NCBI GenBank assembly: GCA_030377965.1
Contig: JAUCGE010000015.1
Span: 1-52,878, forward strand
Origin: Desulfobacterales bacterium HSG16
Lineage (GTDB): Bacteria > Desulfobacterota > Desulfobacteria > Desulfobacterales > HSG16
Reading direction: 5' to 3'
DNA length: 52,878 nt
A model generated the notes under the pieces. It saw only the letters and a list, made by a program, of their open reading frames with translations. It had not been told where the DNA came from and ran no database searches. This document shows, piece by piece, positions 47,301 through 52,878 of the stretch; positions within the stretch are counted from its first letter, which is position 1, and each line of letters opens with the position of its first letter. A program made the position numbers and the translations under genes.

Positions 47301-50099
47301 TTCAGTAGAATCGATTACTCCGTCCGAGTTAAAATCCCATGCCCAGGATGTAGGGCCGTTTTCAGAGGTATCGAAGAATTTTACTTCAGATAAATTTTTT
47401 TGTATGGTAAAACCCGGAACAGGTGCTTCCTTATTGGATTCGAGCCATTCTCTGTACAGGTAGAACATGGGTTTTGTCAGAGTTTTTCCGATTTTTAAAT
47501 ATGCAGTATTAGGCTCCCCGGAAATAAATCCAGCCACTTTTCTCGAATTACTGACTTCTTTCCATAATCCACCGTTTCCGTAAACATGATAATCTTTGAA
47601 CAAGTTTCTGGCCAGGTCGAGCCATTTCCCGTCTCCTGTCTGTTCATAAACGAAGGTGAAGGTGTCTGCATACTGCATAGTGTACTGGCCCAGGCCTGTA
47701 CTGCTATCGCCTGTCCAGTCGTCATCTCCGATATGCCAGGAAAGTTTCAGGCAATAGGGGAAATATTCTTTTTTGTCGTTTCTGTAGCTTCCACACTTAT
47801 CTGCCCATGAATCGAATAATGTGTCTCTTGCCCACAGCGCATATTTCAATAAGAAGGTTTCAACCTCTTTTGCCCTGTCAGTTTGTTCTGCACTGTTCAG
47901 TATATGATACAGCTTGATCAGGGGTTCTATCATTATTGTGTCATAATTGAGCCATACATGGTTGTCATCGAACATGCTTATCCACGCCCGGCCGTTTCCA
48001 TCCTCATGCTGTGTCATACGTTCGGAAAAAATATTATAAGCTATGTCAAGATATTCCGCATCCCCGATAACCTTATATCCATTGACAAGCGCGTCTATAA
48101 GTCTTGACTGATTTCTGGTCTCAGCGTTGTTACTAGGTCTTCTCGTATAAACTCTTTTTGCATGTTCGAGACAATGGGAAAAAGAGTCTTTGTACCTTTT
48201 ATCGCCTGTAAGCAGATACTGGAGCATCAGACCCTTGGTCCAGAAATGAGAAGCTCTTCGCGGGGCAGCAGAAACTGATTTGCTGTAATGTTCTTCATAG
48301 CTGAGAAGACCGTCTGATTCGTATCTCTGGCCACCATGATATTCATAATCAATCAGGGAGGAATTTTTGACATAAGAGTCATGGAGAACTATGATGTCGG
48401 CCTTGTGACTGATCATTTCTTCTCCCATGTCGAACATCAGATCATCTCCAAATCTTAAAAAACCTGAGAGAGTGACAAACGACCAGTCATAGTGTTGTGA
48501 CGTATATCCGTCTCTTCTGGCCGGGATATCTCCAAATTCGAGCCATCCGTACCAGGTCGAATATGATGTCGATGTCCGGCTTATCTTCCTCCCTTCTCTT
48601 ACGCTTACAAGAGTGTTATTATAACTGCCATGAGTAATATAGCCGCTTCTGTACTTGGCAAGCCAGGAATTAGTGAAATGATCTATGGCCGGCTGGAGAG
48701 GCTCTCCTGCTGCAAATGTATATGATGTATCTATGGCTGCGGGAGGTATTTTTACGAAAAAATCGGTTTTTGCATAATGGGTATCCGAACATCTTGCTAT
48801 AAGCCTCTGCTTGATTTCCGAAAGTTTTTCTTCATGATCCGCATTCTTGCCGTGAAAATAATAGAGCATTTCTGTGGTCTTCCATATTCCGCCCAGGATT
48901 CTATGTTCTTTTCCTGTATCCGGAAGTATGTCAAATCTGATTTCATTCCCATTTATATTTATTCCCTTAGGATGATTCTGCCAGAACCATCTGGAAGAGA
49001 CCATCACACCTTTTTCACTGTCGCTTATATCTGCAAAAGAGTCGAATTTTTCTCCTTTTTTGACATTTTGACCGTTTTTTTCTATGGCATATTCCCAAAG
49101 ATATTCAGGTTTTGTTCCATCTGATTTTTCCTGCTGTACAAGCGAATACGATCCTGTAGTGAATTGATCTGAATAATCGCCGAACTTAATTTGTTTTGTT
49201 GATCCGAGAGCAGCAGTTGTTGTAATATAGTTGGATGTTATATAAATGTTATGTATGGGATCGTTATTCTGGTATGACCAGCCCAGGTTTTCGTTTTCCA
49301 GGGTATAATCGACCTTGACAAAAGATTTGTTCTTATACGCTTTGAACCTGACTGTATAACTGACTCCGTTGTCTCCTTTTGGAGGCAATAATTTATTTCC
49401 GGATTTGTCCCTGAAATAGCCTTTGACTTTGACTATGGCTCTGACAGGTCCGTTTTCTTCAATGATAATTTCTTCGGGGTTTAAGTTTGCCGTGTAAATC
49501 TGGTTTTCGTATTCAATCTTGATACCATCGTCTTCGTTCGATGATATTATCCGTTCATCTGCCACACCGTCTTCGTCAGTGTCCACAGTCACTTCGTCAA
49601 ACAGATTGAAGTTTTCTTTCGATATCCGTACATCAAGTATGCCGGTGGAAAGAGCAATATGATCGCCGTTATCGGTCGCAATTTCTTGTCCCACGGTTTG
49701 AGAGATTCCGTCATTTTTGATATAAACGGTTTTTTCCTCTCCTGCTTTTATATCGATGATAAAATTTGCAAGCACTGTACGTATAGGACGATTCGTATCA
49801 GCGACAAGGCCGTCATATCTTGATATAACGCTGAACTGGGAAGATAGTTCATTTCCCTGCTCATCCGTTATTCTCAATTTCTGTATAGACCTGACATCCG
49901 AGGATTCAGCGAATGGAATTCCATATGAAACAATCGATTGTGTTCTGGCCGTTCCTGTCCGTTCTTTTACAATCAAGGGAATTGTGATATCCGCACACAT
50001 GGCCGTTCCTGCCCATAAAAATGCAGTTGTACACATCATCAATACATATACGAATCCGACCAATGACGTTTTAGCTTTTTGTTTTAGTTCCATCTTCAT
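41382..50099 (-). CDS. Giant secreted multidomain protein: RIFT/exo-RG-lyase-like, PKD repeats, beta-helix
   Basis: 2905 residues. Sec signal peptide about 1-36 (VLMMCTTAFLWAGTAMCA). About 37-890 resembles exo-rhamnogalacturonan lyase family proteins: a RIFT-type beta domain (VSYGIPFAESSDVRSIQKL, SQFSVISRYDG) followed by a helical toroid-like region. Then five PKD domains (starting about 895, 1134, 1388, 1640, 1894) alternate with five copies of an unnamed ~160-residue module (starting about 973, 1222, 1476, 1727, 1978; SRAMGG, GDVRL, GWYTI, RN marks). About 2148-2780 is a right-handed beta-helix (YYVGKHGNGSNPGSSDEPF, then N-rich rungs), with a ~125-residue tail. No LPXTG or PEP-CTERM anchor. 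AAGGAG 6 bases before ATG; the start overlaps the lipoprotein stop as ATGA. Probably acts on or binds complex polysaccharide outside the cell; enzymatic activity is inference. Confidence 0.88.
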   Translation of the reverse strand: MKMELKQKAKTSLVGFVYVLMMCTTAFLWAGTAMCADITIPLIVKERTGTARTQSIVSYGIPFAESSDVRSIQKLRITDEQGNELSSQFSVISRYDGLVADTNRPIRTVLANFIIDIKAGEEKTVYIKNDGISQTVGQEIATDNGDHIALSTGILDVRISKENFNLFDEVTVDTDEDGVADERIISSNEDDGIKIEYENQIYTANLNPEEIIIEENGPVRAIVKVKGYFRDKSGNKLLPPKGDNGVSYTVRFKAYKNKSFVKVDYTLENENLGWSYQNNDPIHNIYITSNYITTTAALGSTKQIKFGDYSDQFTTGSYSLVQQEKSDGTKPEYLWEYAIEKNGQNVKKGEKFDSFADISDSEKGVMVSSRWFWQNHPKGININGNEIRFDILPDTGKEHRILGGIWKTTEMLYYFHGKNADHEEKLSEIKQRLIARCSDTHYAKTDFFVKIPPAAIDTSYTFAAGEPLQPAIDHFTNSWLAKYRSGYITHGSYNNTLVSVREGRKISRTSTSYSTWYGWLEFGDIPARRDGYTSQHYDWSFVTLSGFLRFGDDLMFDMGEEMISHKADIIVLHDSYVKNSSLIDYEYHGGQRYESDGLLSYEEHYSKSVSAAPRRASHFWTKGLMLQYLLTGDKRYKDSFSHCLEHAKRVYTRRPSNNAETRNQSRLIDALVNGYKVIGDAEYLDIAYNIFSERMTQHEDGNGRAWISMFDDNHVWLNYDTIMIEPLIKLYHILNSAEQTDRAKEVETFLLKYALWARDTLFDSWADKCGSYRNDKKEYFPYCLKLSWHIGDDDWTGDSSTGLGQYTMQYADTFTFVYEQTGDGKWLDLARNLFKDYHVYGNGGLWKEVSNSRKVAGFISGEPNTAYLKIGKTLTKPMFYLYREWLESNKEAPVPGFTIQKNLSEVKFFDTSENGPTSWAWDFNSDGVIDSTEKNPTYIYEIPGSYTVTLTVENSSGKNILTKTDCVTIDSAVWGNASVGTEQSTKVHSRAMGGMSPNADNMVATSVAIFLGAQMGDVRMALYSGGTLSNPSGAKLIWDAGTINSQGVKGWYTIKHPAGGILVDKNTPTWIAWKQDSGVATYHSSSVSQSGDFQNDRGRNDNSFDINPDVKFPSTYADSGSFSSYWYSTYLTYTVNPQLTAGFTTDTTSGKPPLTVTFSDRSTGEPDSWQWDFNNDGVIDSTESDPVYTFTEQGVYTVSLTISKGNNTDTTIQKDYIEISGAEVWGKSDPGYFNTQSSHSRSMGGVSPDKDDLFIESISIYLGSQTGEVRLGVYTGGSLDNPSGADLLWDAGVVNATGKLGWYTIDHPSGGVYLPGKTPTWLAWKRDTGVAVYYSNNSKDAGDFQTALGRNHNAFDKDPDVEFPSSYTGNSLFTNYWYSIYISYSTKPGIMAKFDADTTVGKAPMTVSFTDESNGNPSLWEWDFNNDGNIDSNEQNPVYTFDKPGVYTITMTAERDDTSDTMTRHNLVRVLDPSEFKWGNTSACDIKTDVSHSMSMGGISPDTRNMILKTVSVYLGQQAGDVRLGVYAGGTVDDPAGSILLWDAGIINSNGNEGWYTLPHPDNGISIPANLPIWIAWKKDKGTEVYFSQDAEDAGDFTTSQGANANTFDQNPDVEFSATYYGDNVFENKWYSIYLTYEIEPDKADFETQTPDPSNPLRIKFTDKSPNGPIAWEWDFDNDNIVDSREQNPTFTFASAGIYDISLTVHFKDSDDPVTIILPITMEVSSSSTKWGMTEPGEKAVSSPHSRAMGGIPPNKPGLVLESISIYLGGQTGDIRLAAYSGGTLDDPSEATLIWDAGTINPNGIKGWYTIKHEDGGVPVEDDTPLWLAWKKGPGVFVYYTSNKSKAGDFASSPGRNNNNFSTNPETPFPADYGTKGSVTDYRFSIFMSYSSSDIKADFSADKTSGSSPLTVKFTDTSSNTPLSWKWDFDNDGITDSTSKNPEHTFESSGAYTVSLTVENAAGKDTIVKNDYIRVDGITSWGITTPGNLYTAANHFRAMSGTSPDIDNMIIKSVSIYIGTQTGEVRLAVYKGGALDNPTGATLLWDAGIISADGIKGWHTINHLEGDEPLPRNTPLWLVWKKNAGAVIYCTMNSSSTGDFQKDRGRCGFAMDFDPSKPYPDNLSASYSFDDFWYSIYISYATLTGNSAPETYYVGKHGNGSNPGSSDEPFLTIQKCADTAESGDTCLISEGIYRETVVPKNDGIIFKSSSNDRVIISGTESIPASTWESWQGNIWRTPIDWSINIRRSTGIYPQISNNQVFVDGKMMVEARWPDINPADVTSQTSIDGIREDSAKADGAENTTEYSTTFIDDELKNAGNFWEGGKINFGTGHNYIYTTANIVSKNDTSLKLVCSPDPGAWDKRASLAGEGKYRIPRAGNYYYLWGKLEALDHEGEWFIDSDTYANYADSIVHVEDISDKDTFYLYLWMEQDADPKISEKVVEVKKRMWAFDLRGRSEIEIDGIDIFACGILTNHETEYTTIKNMDAEYLAHFQEIPPFYYIRGTVGIQFAGSHNTIKDSNLAYSAGQMLYLQDYKRENRPTTDNNVINNVIRNFGYTGSGIAVNGDNPLGKDPHQVFQNTIFNGGRYAVDLGENMDVMYNDIYKTHLQITDLGAIYAFGSDGMGSDIGFNLVHDINAQVDSSQHKMGGKGIHLDDDSYNFNIFRNIVWNTTAPGINVVGVNGTNIDGFGRTSPSNREVINNTVAGTLLLRAKEDVNGYDQHLNGTRFINNTSFRLTLDEAGSYNRRNFTIPADSFDIDTQNFSLPEGSPVIDTGMEVLPYTDNSNGDGPDPGAVEYGSEQFIAGAVLRDQDIANLTIEPRLEANGTITCDITNLPEGRNIPKDFQIKIGEQVSDYKLFITMNYNDHKATARLENISSGSQAGTQPVYMRIGNGEWVQKGNVLTGK
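43660..47414 (-). repeat. Five PKD + unnamed module pairs in the giant protein
   Basis: Coding-level repeat with a period of about 250 residues (about 750 bp). Each pair has a PKD domain with W(A/Q/E/K)WDF(N/D) followed by an EF-hand-like Asp/Asn loop, then a module beginning W-G and containing MGG(M/V/I), LG-Q-GDVRL, a GWYTI strand, LAWKK and WYS(I/T)Y. DNA copies have diverged, so the array is old compared with the 12-bp and 120-bp repeats elsewhere in the window. Confidence 0.85.
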
Positions 50100-50788
50100 T
50101 TTTTACTCCTTGTTTCCTGGTTTAACTTAATTGACGGAGATTTGTTCAATTCATCCCCGAACATTATCGCCTGTTCCATAACTCCTCTGGACCGAATACA
50201 CAACCATGAGAAGATCGGACATCCTGCCTGACGCAATGCTTTTCCCGTCCAGACATTACATGTCTTTGGGAAATAATAATTTCCAACAGCCCTGAAAAAG
50301 CGGCTTTCTCCATATATTCCATGTCCCAGATTTACCGGATTGCTGGATTCATCCAAAAGAAAAGTCCGGCTTATAAACGAACACATTGCGTCAAATCCTT
50401 CCTCCGACAGATTTACGCTGATAATTCCGCTTCCTGGAAAATAAGTATCCACTTTATTATTAAATCCTGCAAGATGCAGCACGCTCGCAGTTGGCCAGAA
50501 AACAGCCTTTCCCGCAAGACAGGCGGTGATAGTTTCAGCCCTGTAAAACCCTTCATCCCCCCATCCTGCTTCCACAAATCGAAAAGATGAAAAACTTTCT
50601 ATTTCAGGCCAGTTGTGACGCTTAACCAACGCTGTGGGAATGACTAAGCCAGTGTGCCACCCATGACTGACAACATGGATGGTTCTTATTGTTTGTGTTG
50701 GCAGAGGAGGGAAAAGTCCTTTTACAGGTTTTGGTGTACATGCGGTTAAGCTTGTAAGTATTATGAATATTATCAGCATTTTCTTCAT
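50096..50788 (-). CDS. DUF2459/TIGR02117-type lipoprotein
   Basis: 230 residues from ATG 50788. Lipoprotein signal MKKMLIIFIILTSLTAC with lipid-acceptor Cys17; Thr at +2 suggests the outer membrane. The body has IHVVSHGWHTGLVIP, FVEAGWGDEGFY and YYFPKTCNVWTGKALRQAGC, marks of the TIGR02117/DUF2459 family, whose His and Cys residues suggest a papain-like fold; function unknown. The longer reading upstream (to 50899) runs through a repeat-like hairpin and is rejected. The stop codon overlaps the ATG of the giant gene (ATGA), and that gene's AAGGAG lies inside this one, so the lipoprotein is made together with the giant protein and may help its export or surface retention (inference). Confidence 0.88.
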   Translation of the reverse strand: MKKMLIIFIILTSLTACTPKPVKGLFPPLPTQTIRTIHVVSHGWHTGLVIPTALVKRHNWPEIESFSSFRFVEAGWGDEGFYRAETITACLAGKAVFWPTASVLHLAGFNNKVDTYFPGSGIISVNLSEEGFDAMCSFISRTFLLDESSNPVNLGHGIYGESRFFRAVGNYYFPKTCNVWTGKALRQAGCPIFSWLCIRSRGVMEQAIMFGDELNKSPSIKLNQETRSKK

Positions 50789-50800
50789 AGAATTTTCCCA

Positions 50801-50880
50801 TAGTTCCCACACTCCGCGTGGGAATCCAGCCCGGACGCTCCGCCCGTTCATGGGGTTCGATCCAGGTACAGGTGAAACGA
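50801..50880. repeat. REP-like element upstream of the lipoprotein gene
   Basis: TTCCCAC (50804-50810) pairs with GTGGGAA (50818-50824) around ACTCCGC, followed by CCAGCCCGGACGCTCCGCCC. Elements with this TTCCCAC-N7-GTGGGAA plus CCCGGACGCTC layout are frequent between genes in many bacteria (from memory). Otherwise the 50789-51128 spacer holds a hairpin-terminator and a promoter candidate listed separately. Confidence 0.5.
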
Positions 50881-50999
50881 TTTTTCTTGTAACAATCAAA
50901 AAAACATTGGATAGTCAATCAAATATTTAAAAGATGATAATAATGAAATTATGGATAACATTTTGAAAATTAATGACAAATATGCAAAAAATACATATC

Positions 51000-51039
51000 G
51001 GAAAAATGGCCTTATCATGCCATTTTCCAAGTTTTTTTT
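51000..51039 (+). terminator. Rho-independent-type terminator before the GDT1-like gene
   Basis: GGAAAAATGGC (51000-51010) pairs with GCCATTTTCC (51019-51028), one bulged A, loop CTTATCAT, followed by AAG and eight Ts (51032-51039). No plus-strand gene lies upstream for almost 10 kb, so it ends an unseen plus transcript or acts as a leader attenuator. Confidence 0.65.
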
Positions 51040-51067
51040 CAATGTTCCTGATTTCGGACAATGAGCT

Positions 51068-51095
51068 TTGCGGCTGAAACAAACCTTTATATAAA
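51068..51095 (+). promoter_or_regulatory. Candidate promoter of the GDT1-like gene
   Basis: TTGCGG (51068-51073), a 16-base spacer, then TATAAA (51090-51095). It would start transcription about 27 bases before the ATG at 51129, downstream of the terminator at 51000-51039. Confidence 0.4.
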
Positions 51096-51128
51096 CCAAA
51101 AATAATAATGAAAAAAAGGAAAATTCAA

Positions 51129-51419
51129 ATGGAATGGAAATTTCTTCTGACCACTTTTACAATGGTATTTCTGGCCGAACTGGGCGATAAAACCCAGTTG
51201 GCCACATTTTGTCTGGCCGCTGATTGCAGCAGTTCAAAGCTGACCGTATTCATAGGCGCTTCTTTAGCTCTTGTCCTCTCTTCTTTGCTTGCGGTTCTTT
51301 GCGGTGATGCTTTAAGCCGTGTCATTCCGCCTCATTATATAAAGATCGCCGCAGGCGCATTTTTCGTGCTTGTCGGAGTATGGACTCTGATCGCAGCTTT
51401 TAAAGATATCAGCGGTTGA
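51129..51419 (+). CDS. Half-size TMEM165/GDT1 (UPF0016) transporter
   Basis: 96 residues from ATG 51129 (AAGGA 8 bases upstream). Three hydrophobic segments and the family motif AELGDKTQLAT, with Glu17, Asp20 and Thr22 forming the cation site. This is the single-motif, half-size form, which would work as a dimer of two inverted halves. Family members move Mn2+ or Ca2+ out of the cytoplasm. I looked for a yybP-ykoY manganese riboswitch in the leader and did not see its conserved segments. Its stop lies 9 bases from the stop of the convergent permease gene. Confidence 0.9.
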   Translation: MEWKFLLTTFTMVFLAELGDKTQLATFCLAADCSSSKLTVFIGASLALVLSSLLAVLCGDALSRVIPPHYIKIAAGAFFVLVGVWTLIAAFKDISG

Positions 51420-51428
51420 CAAGGAGTT

Positions 51429-52703
51429 CTATCTGCTCGCCACCTGTTTTTCGGACGTGAAAATATAATAAAGTGCCGCTGACACGAACATGGAAGGCAG
51501 AGATCCGCCCATTGAATATCCCATTGTGGTGATAAACTGGTACAAGACAAAACCGATGGCCCAGCAGAGTATAGCCGTGATATTGAAGCCTTTATAATAC
51601 CAGTATTCACCATTGGGGTCAAAAAGAGCAGCAGTATTTATTTTTCGTTTCCGCAGCAGGAAATAATCAGTGAGAACCACGCCGAAAAGAGGTATGAACA
51701 TGGAGCCTATGAAAAGAAGAAAAGTTTCATATTTATCGGCTGGAAAGACCATAGCCACCAGAATGGAGAAAATCCCCACAATCCACATGAAGGTTTTTGC
51801 ACTGATTTTTTGTGAAATGTTGAGCATGGAACATGTTGCAGAATAAATATCGGGGAAATCGGAAGTAATGGTCGAAAAAACCACCATAGCAAGCGCTGGA
51901 AGAGCCAGTCCGAGAGTACCCATCATCTTGAGAATTAAAATACCTGGTTCGGTCTCGCCTGTTACCAGAGTAGCGACAAGGCCGAGAATGTACATCCAGG
52001 ATGAAACAATAAAATATCCCCACCAGGTGTTCCAGAACGCTGACTTTGTATTTTTTGAAAAACGGGAATAATCTGCTACCAGAGGAATCCATGATATCGG
52101 CATGACGATCACAAAATCGAGACCGAGCATAAAAGGCATGTCACCCGATCTTGGCTTGAAAATACCCAAACCATATTCTGCAAATGACACAAAGGTCATG
52201 GCCATGATAATCAGCATCAGGCAGATGACAGACACCACCTGAAGCACTTTCCATATGGTTTTTCCTGTGAATAAGGCCCATATCAGTGTACCCAGGCCGA
52301 TGATGACAATCCAGAACTGGCTATAGGCAAGAATTCCGCCCGTTGACTGGCCTAACATGGCTCCTGCTCGACCCCCGATGATAAGCATGATAGAAGCCCA
52401 CCCGACCAACTGGATGATATTCAATATTGCCGCAAGTCCTGAACCTCTGATGCCGAATGAGGGGCGGACAGATACCATGGACATGATACCATGATCCGAA
52501 CCCATTATTCCGCCAAGACCCATGAGGGTGTTGCCTATTACATGACCGATGATGATGGCGAGAAATCCCAGCCAGAATCCCATAGGCGCAAGATAACCGC
52601 CTGCCCAGATTTCAGCTAAAGAGATTGCTACTCCCGCCCACAGGAGGAAAAAATCGATGCCTCCGAGATTGCGTTTTGAAAGACTGACCGGTTTGATGTC
52701 CAT
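51429..52703 (-). CDS. cytX: NCS1-family permease, CytX-like (hydroxymethylpyrimidine) type
   Basis: 424 residues, about 12 membrane segments. NCS1 marks: IDFFLLWAGVAISLAEIW at the N-terminus, GHVIGNTLMGLGGIMGSDHG, SVRPSFGIRGSGLAAILNIIQLVGW, and VLTDYFLLRKRKIN near the C-terminus. This best matches the CytX branch, thought to import the thiamine pyrimidine hydroxymethylpyrimidine; codB-type cytosine transport is the alternative. AAAGGA lies 5 bases before ATG. The upstream 175 bases in the window show no THI-box/TPP riboswitch, so thiamine regulation is not supported here. Possibly preceded by another minus-strand gene that runs off the window. Confidence 0.85.
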   Translation of the reverse strand: MDIKPVSLSKRNLGGIDFFLLWAGVAISLAEIWAGGYLAPMGFWLGFLAIIIGHVIGNTLMGLGGIMGSDHGIMSMVSVRPSFGIRGSGLAAILNIIQLVGWASIMLIIGGRAGAMLGQSTGGILAYSQFWIVIIGLGTLIWALFTGKTIWKVLQVVSVICLMLIIMAMTFVSFAEYGLGIFKPRSGDMPFMLGLDFVIVMPISWIPLVADYSRFSKNTKSAFWNTWWGYFIVSSWMYILGLVATLVTGETEPGILILKMMGTLGLALPALAMVVFSTITSDFPDIYSATCSMLNISQKISAKTFMWIVGIFSILVAMVFPADKYETFLLFIGSMFIPLFGVVLTDYFLLRKRKINTAALFDPNGEYWYYKGFNITAILCWAIGFVLYQFITTMGYSMGGSLPSMFVSAALYYIFTSEKQVASR

Positions 52704-52878
52704 GATTTTCCTTTCCGCTTTTTTTCAGTTGAATTGTGTATCTGCAATACCGGCAAAGATGGCAGACATACATCAAATCGAACTGACTTTCAAGTAGTTG
52801 CTGTTTTTGATCCTGGATTTCATTCAGTTTGTGGACATCAATAACTTTTTCCTTGTAATTTATTTTCCGGCTGTAGTA
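52612..52878 (-). CDS. Possible C-terminal end of an upstream gene (partial)
   Basis: One minus frame stays open from the right edge to a TGA at 52612, overlapping the first 92 bases of cytX; the other two frames stop early. The readable part includes VIDVHKLNEIQDQKQQLLES and YVCHLCRYCRY, a Cys-x2-Cys-x2-Cys cluster like part of a zinc site. It could be the tail of a real gene or chance. The overlap with cytX is unusually long, which argues for caution. Confidence 0.3.
   Translation of the reverse strand, partial: YYSRKINYKEKVIDVHKLNEIQDQKQQLLESQFDLMYVCHLCRYCRYTIQLKKSGKENHGHQTGQSFKTQSRRHRFFPPVGGSSNLFS

Noticed and set aside
50789-50899. N-terminal extension of the lipoprotein
   Set aside because: The extension reads through a REP-like hairpin, and the internal ATG gives a textbook lipoprotein signal with LTAC.
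50900-51128. yybP-ykoY manganese riboswitch before the GDT1-like gene
   Set aside because: The expected GGGGAGUA-type conserved segment is absent; only a simple terminator hairpin is seen.
52704-52878. TPP riboswitch upstream of the CytX-like gene
   Set aside because: The conserved CTGAGA and late-helix segments of the THI box are not present in the part of the leader visible here.

Overview
The window looks like a chromosomal segment of a Gram-negative, probably delta-proteobacterial (Desulfobacterota-like) organism. The reasons are the very long hybrid histidine kinases, a PknK-type kinase/ATPase/GAF/histidine-kinase fusion, moderate to low GC with AT-rich spacers, lipoproteins and Sec signal peptides of Gram-negative style, and intergenic repeats of a kind common in that group. 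The taxonomic call is inference; no rRNA, tRNA or universal marker gene is present.

Layout. (1) 1-1464, minus: a receiver-PAS-Hpt phosphorelay protein cut by the left edge. (2) 1.8-3.9 kb, plus: a purine nucleoside phosphorylase and an MTA/SAH deaminase, a two-gene nucleoside salvage unit. (3) 3.9-7.6 kb: a repeat-rich spacer and a solitary, AT-rich restriction-methylase fusion (type IIG-like). (4) 7.8-28.9 kb, minus: a sensory block read as REC-PP2C phosphatase, three paralogous hybrid histidine kinases with REC-REC-Hpt tails, two solo LivK-type periplasmic binding proteins, and a 2034-residue Ser/Thr kinase-ATPase-GAF-histidine kinase. (5) 29.1-37.8 kb, minus: a glycan-type block with three glycosyltransferases, a radical SAM/SPASM protein, a GalT-like nucleotidyltransferase, a zinc-finger protein, a membrane protein and an unrecognised helical protein. 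One glycosyltransferase carries a 12-bp, 12-copy in-frame tandem repeat. (6) 37.8-41.3 kb: a MITE, a decayed archaeal-type ATPase, then an intact P-loop ATPase overlapping a TPR protein whose repeats are nearly identical at the DNA level. (7) 41.4-50.8 kb, minus: a lipoprotein translationally coupled to a 2905-residue secreted protein with an exo-rhamnogalacturonan-lyase-like N-terminus, five PKD plus unnamed-module pairs and a beta-helix. (8) 51.1-52.9 kb: a small GDT1/UPF0016 transporter and a CytX-like NCS1 permease in convergent arrangement.

Two dispersed repeat families stand out. R1 is a ~163-bp MITE with TIRs and TA ends (two copies, about 90% identical by eye). R2 is a shorter element with GTAAGTACC-type ends (three copies, one of which supplies the likely ribosome binding site of a glycosyltransferase gene). 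Both sit at gene edges.

Best candidates for something undescribed: the ATPase/TPR dyad (38442-41307), the repeated unnamed module of the giant secreted protein, and the hypervariable linker in the glycosyltransferase. No CRISPR array, rRNA, tRNA, integrase or transposase gene was seen.
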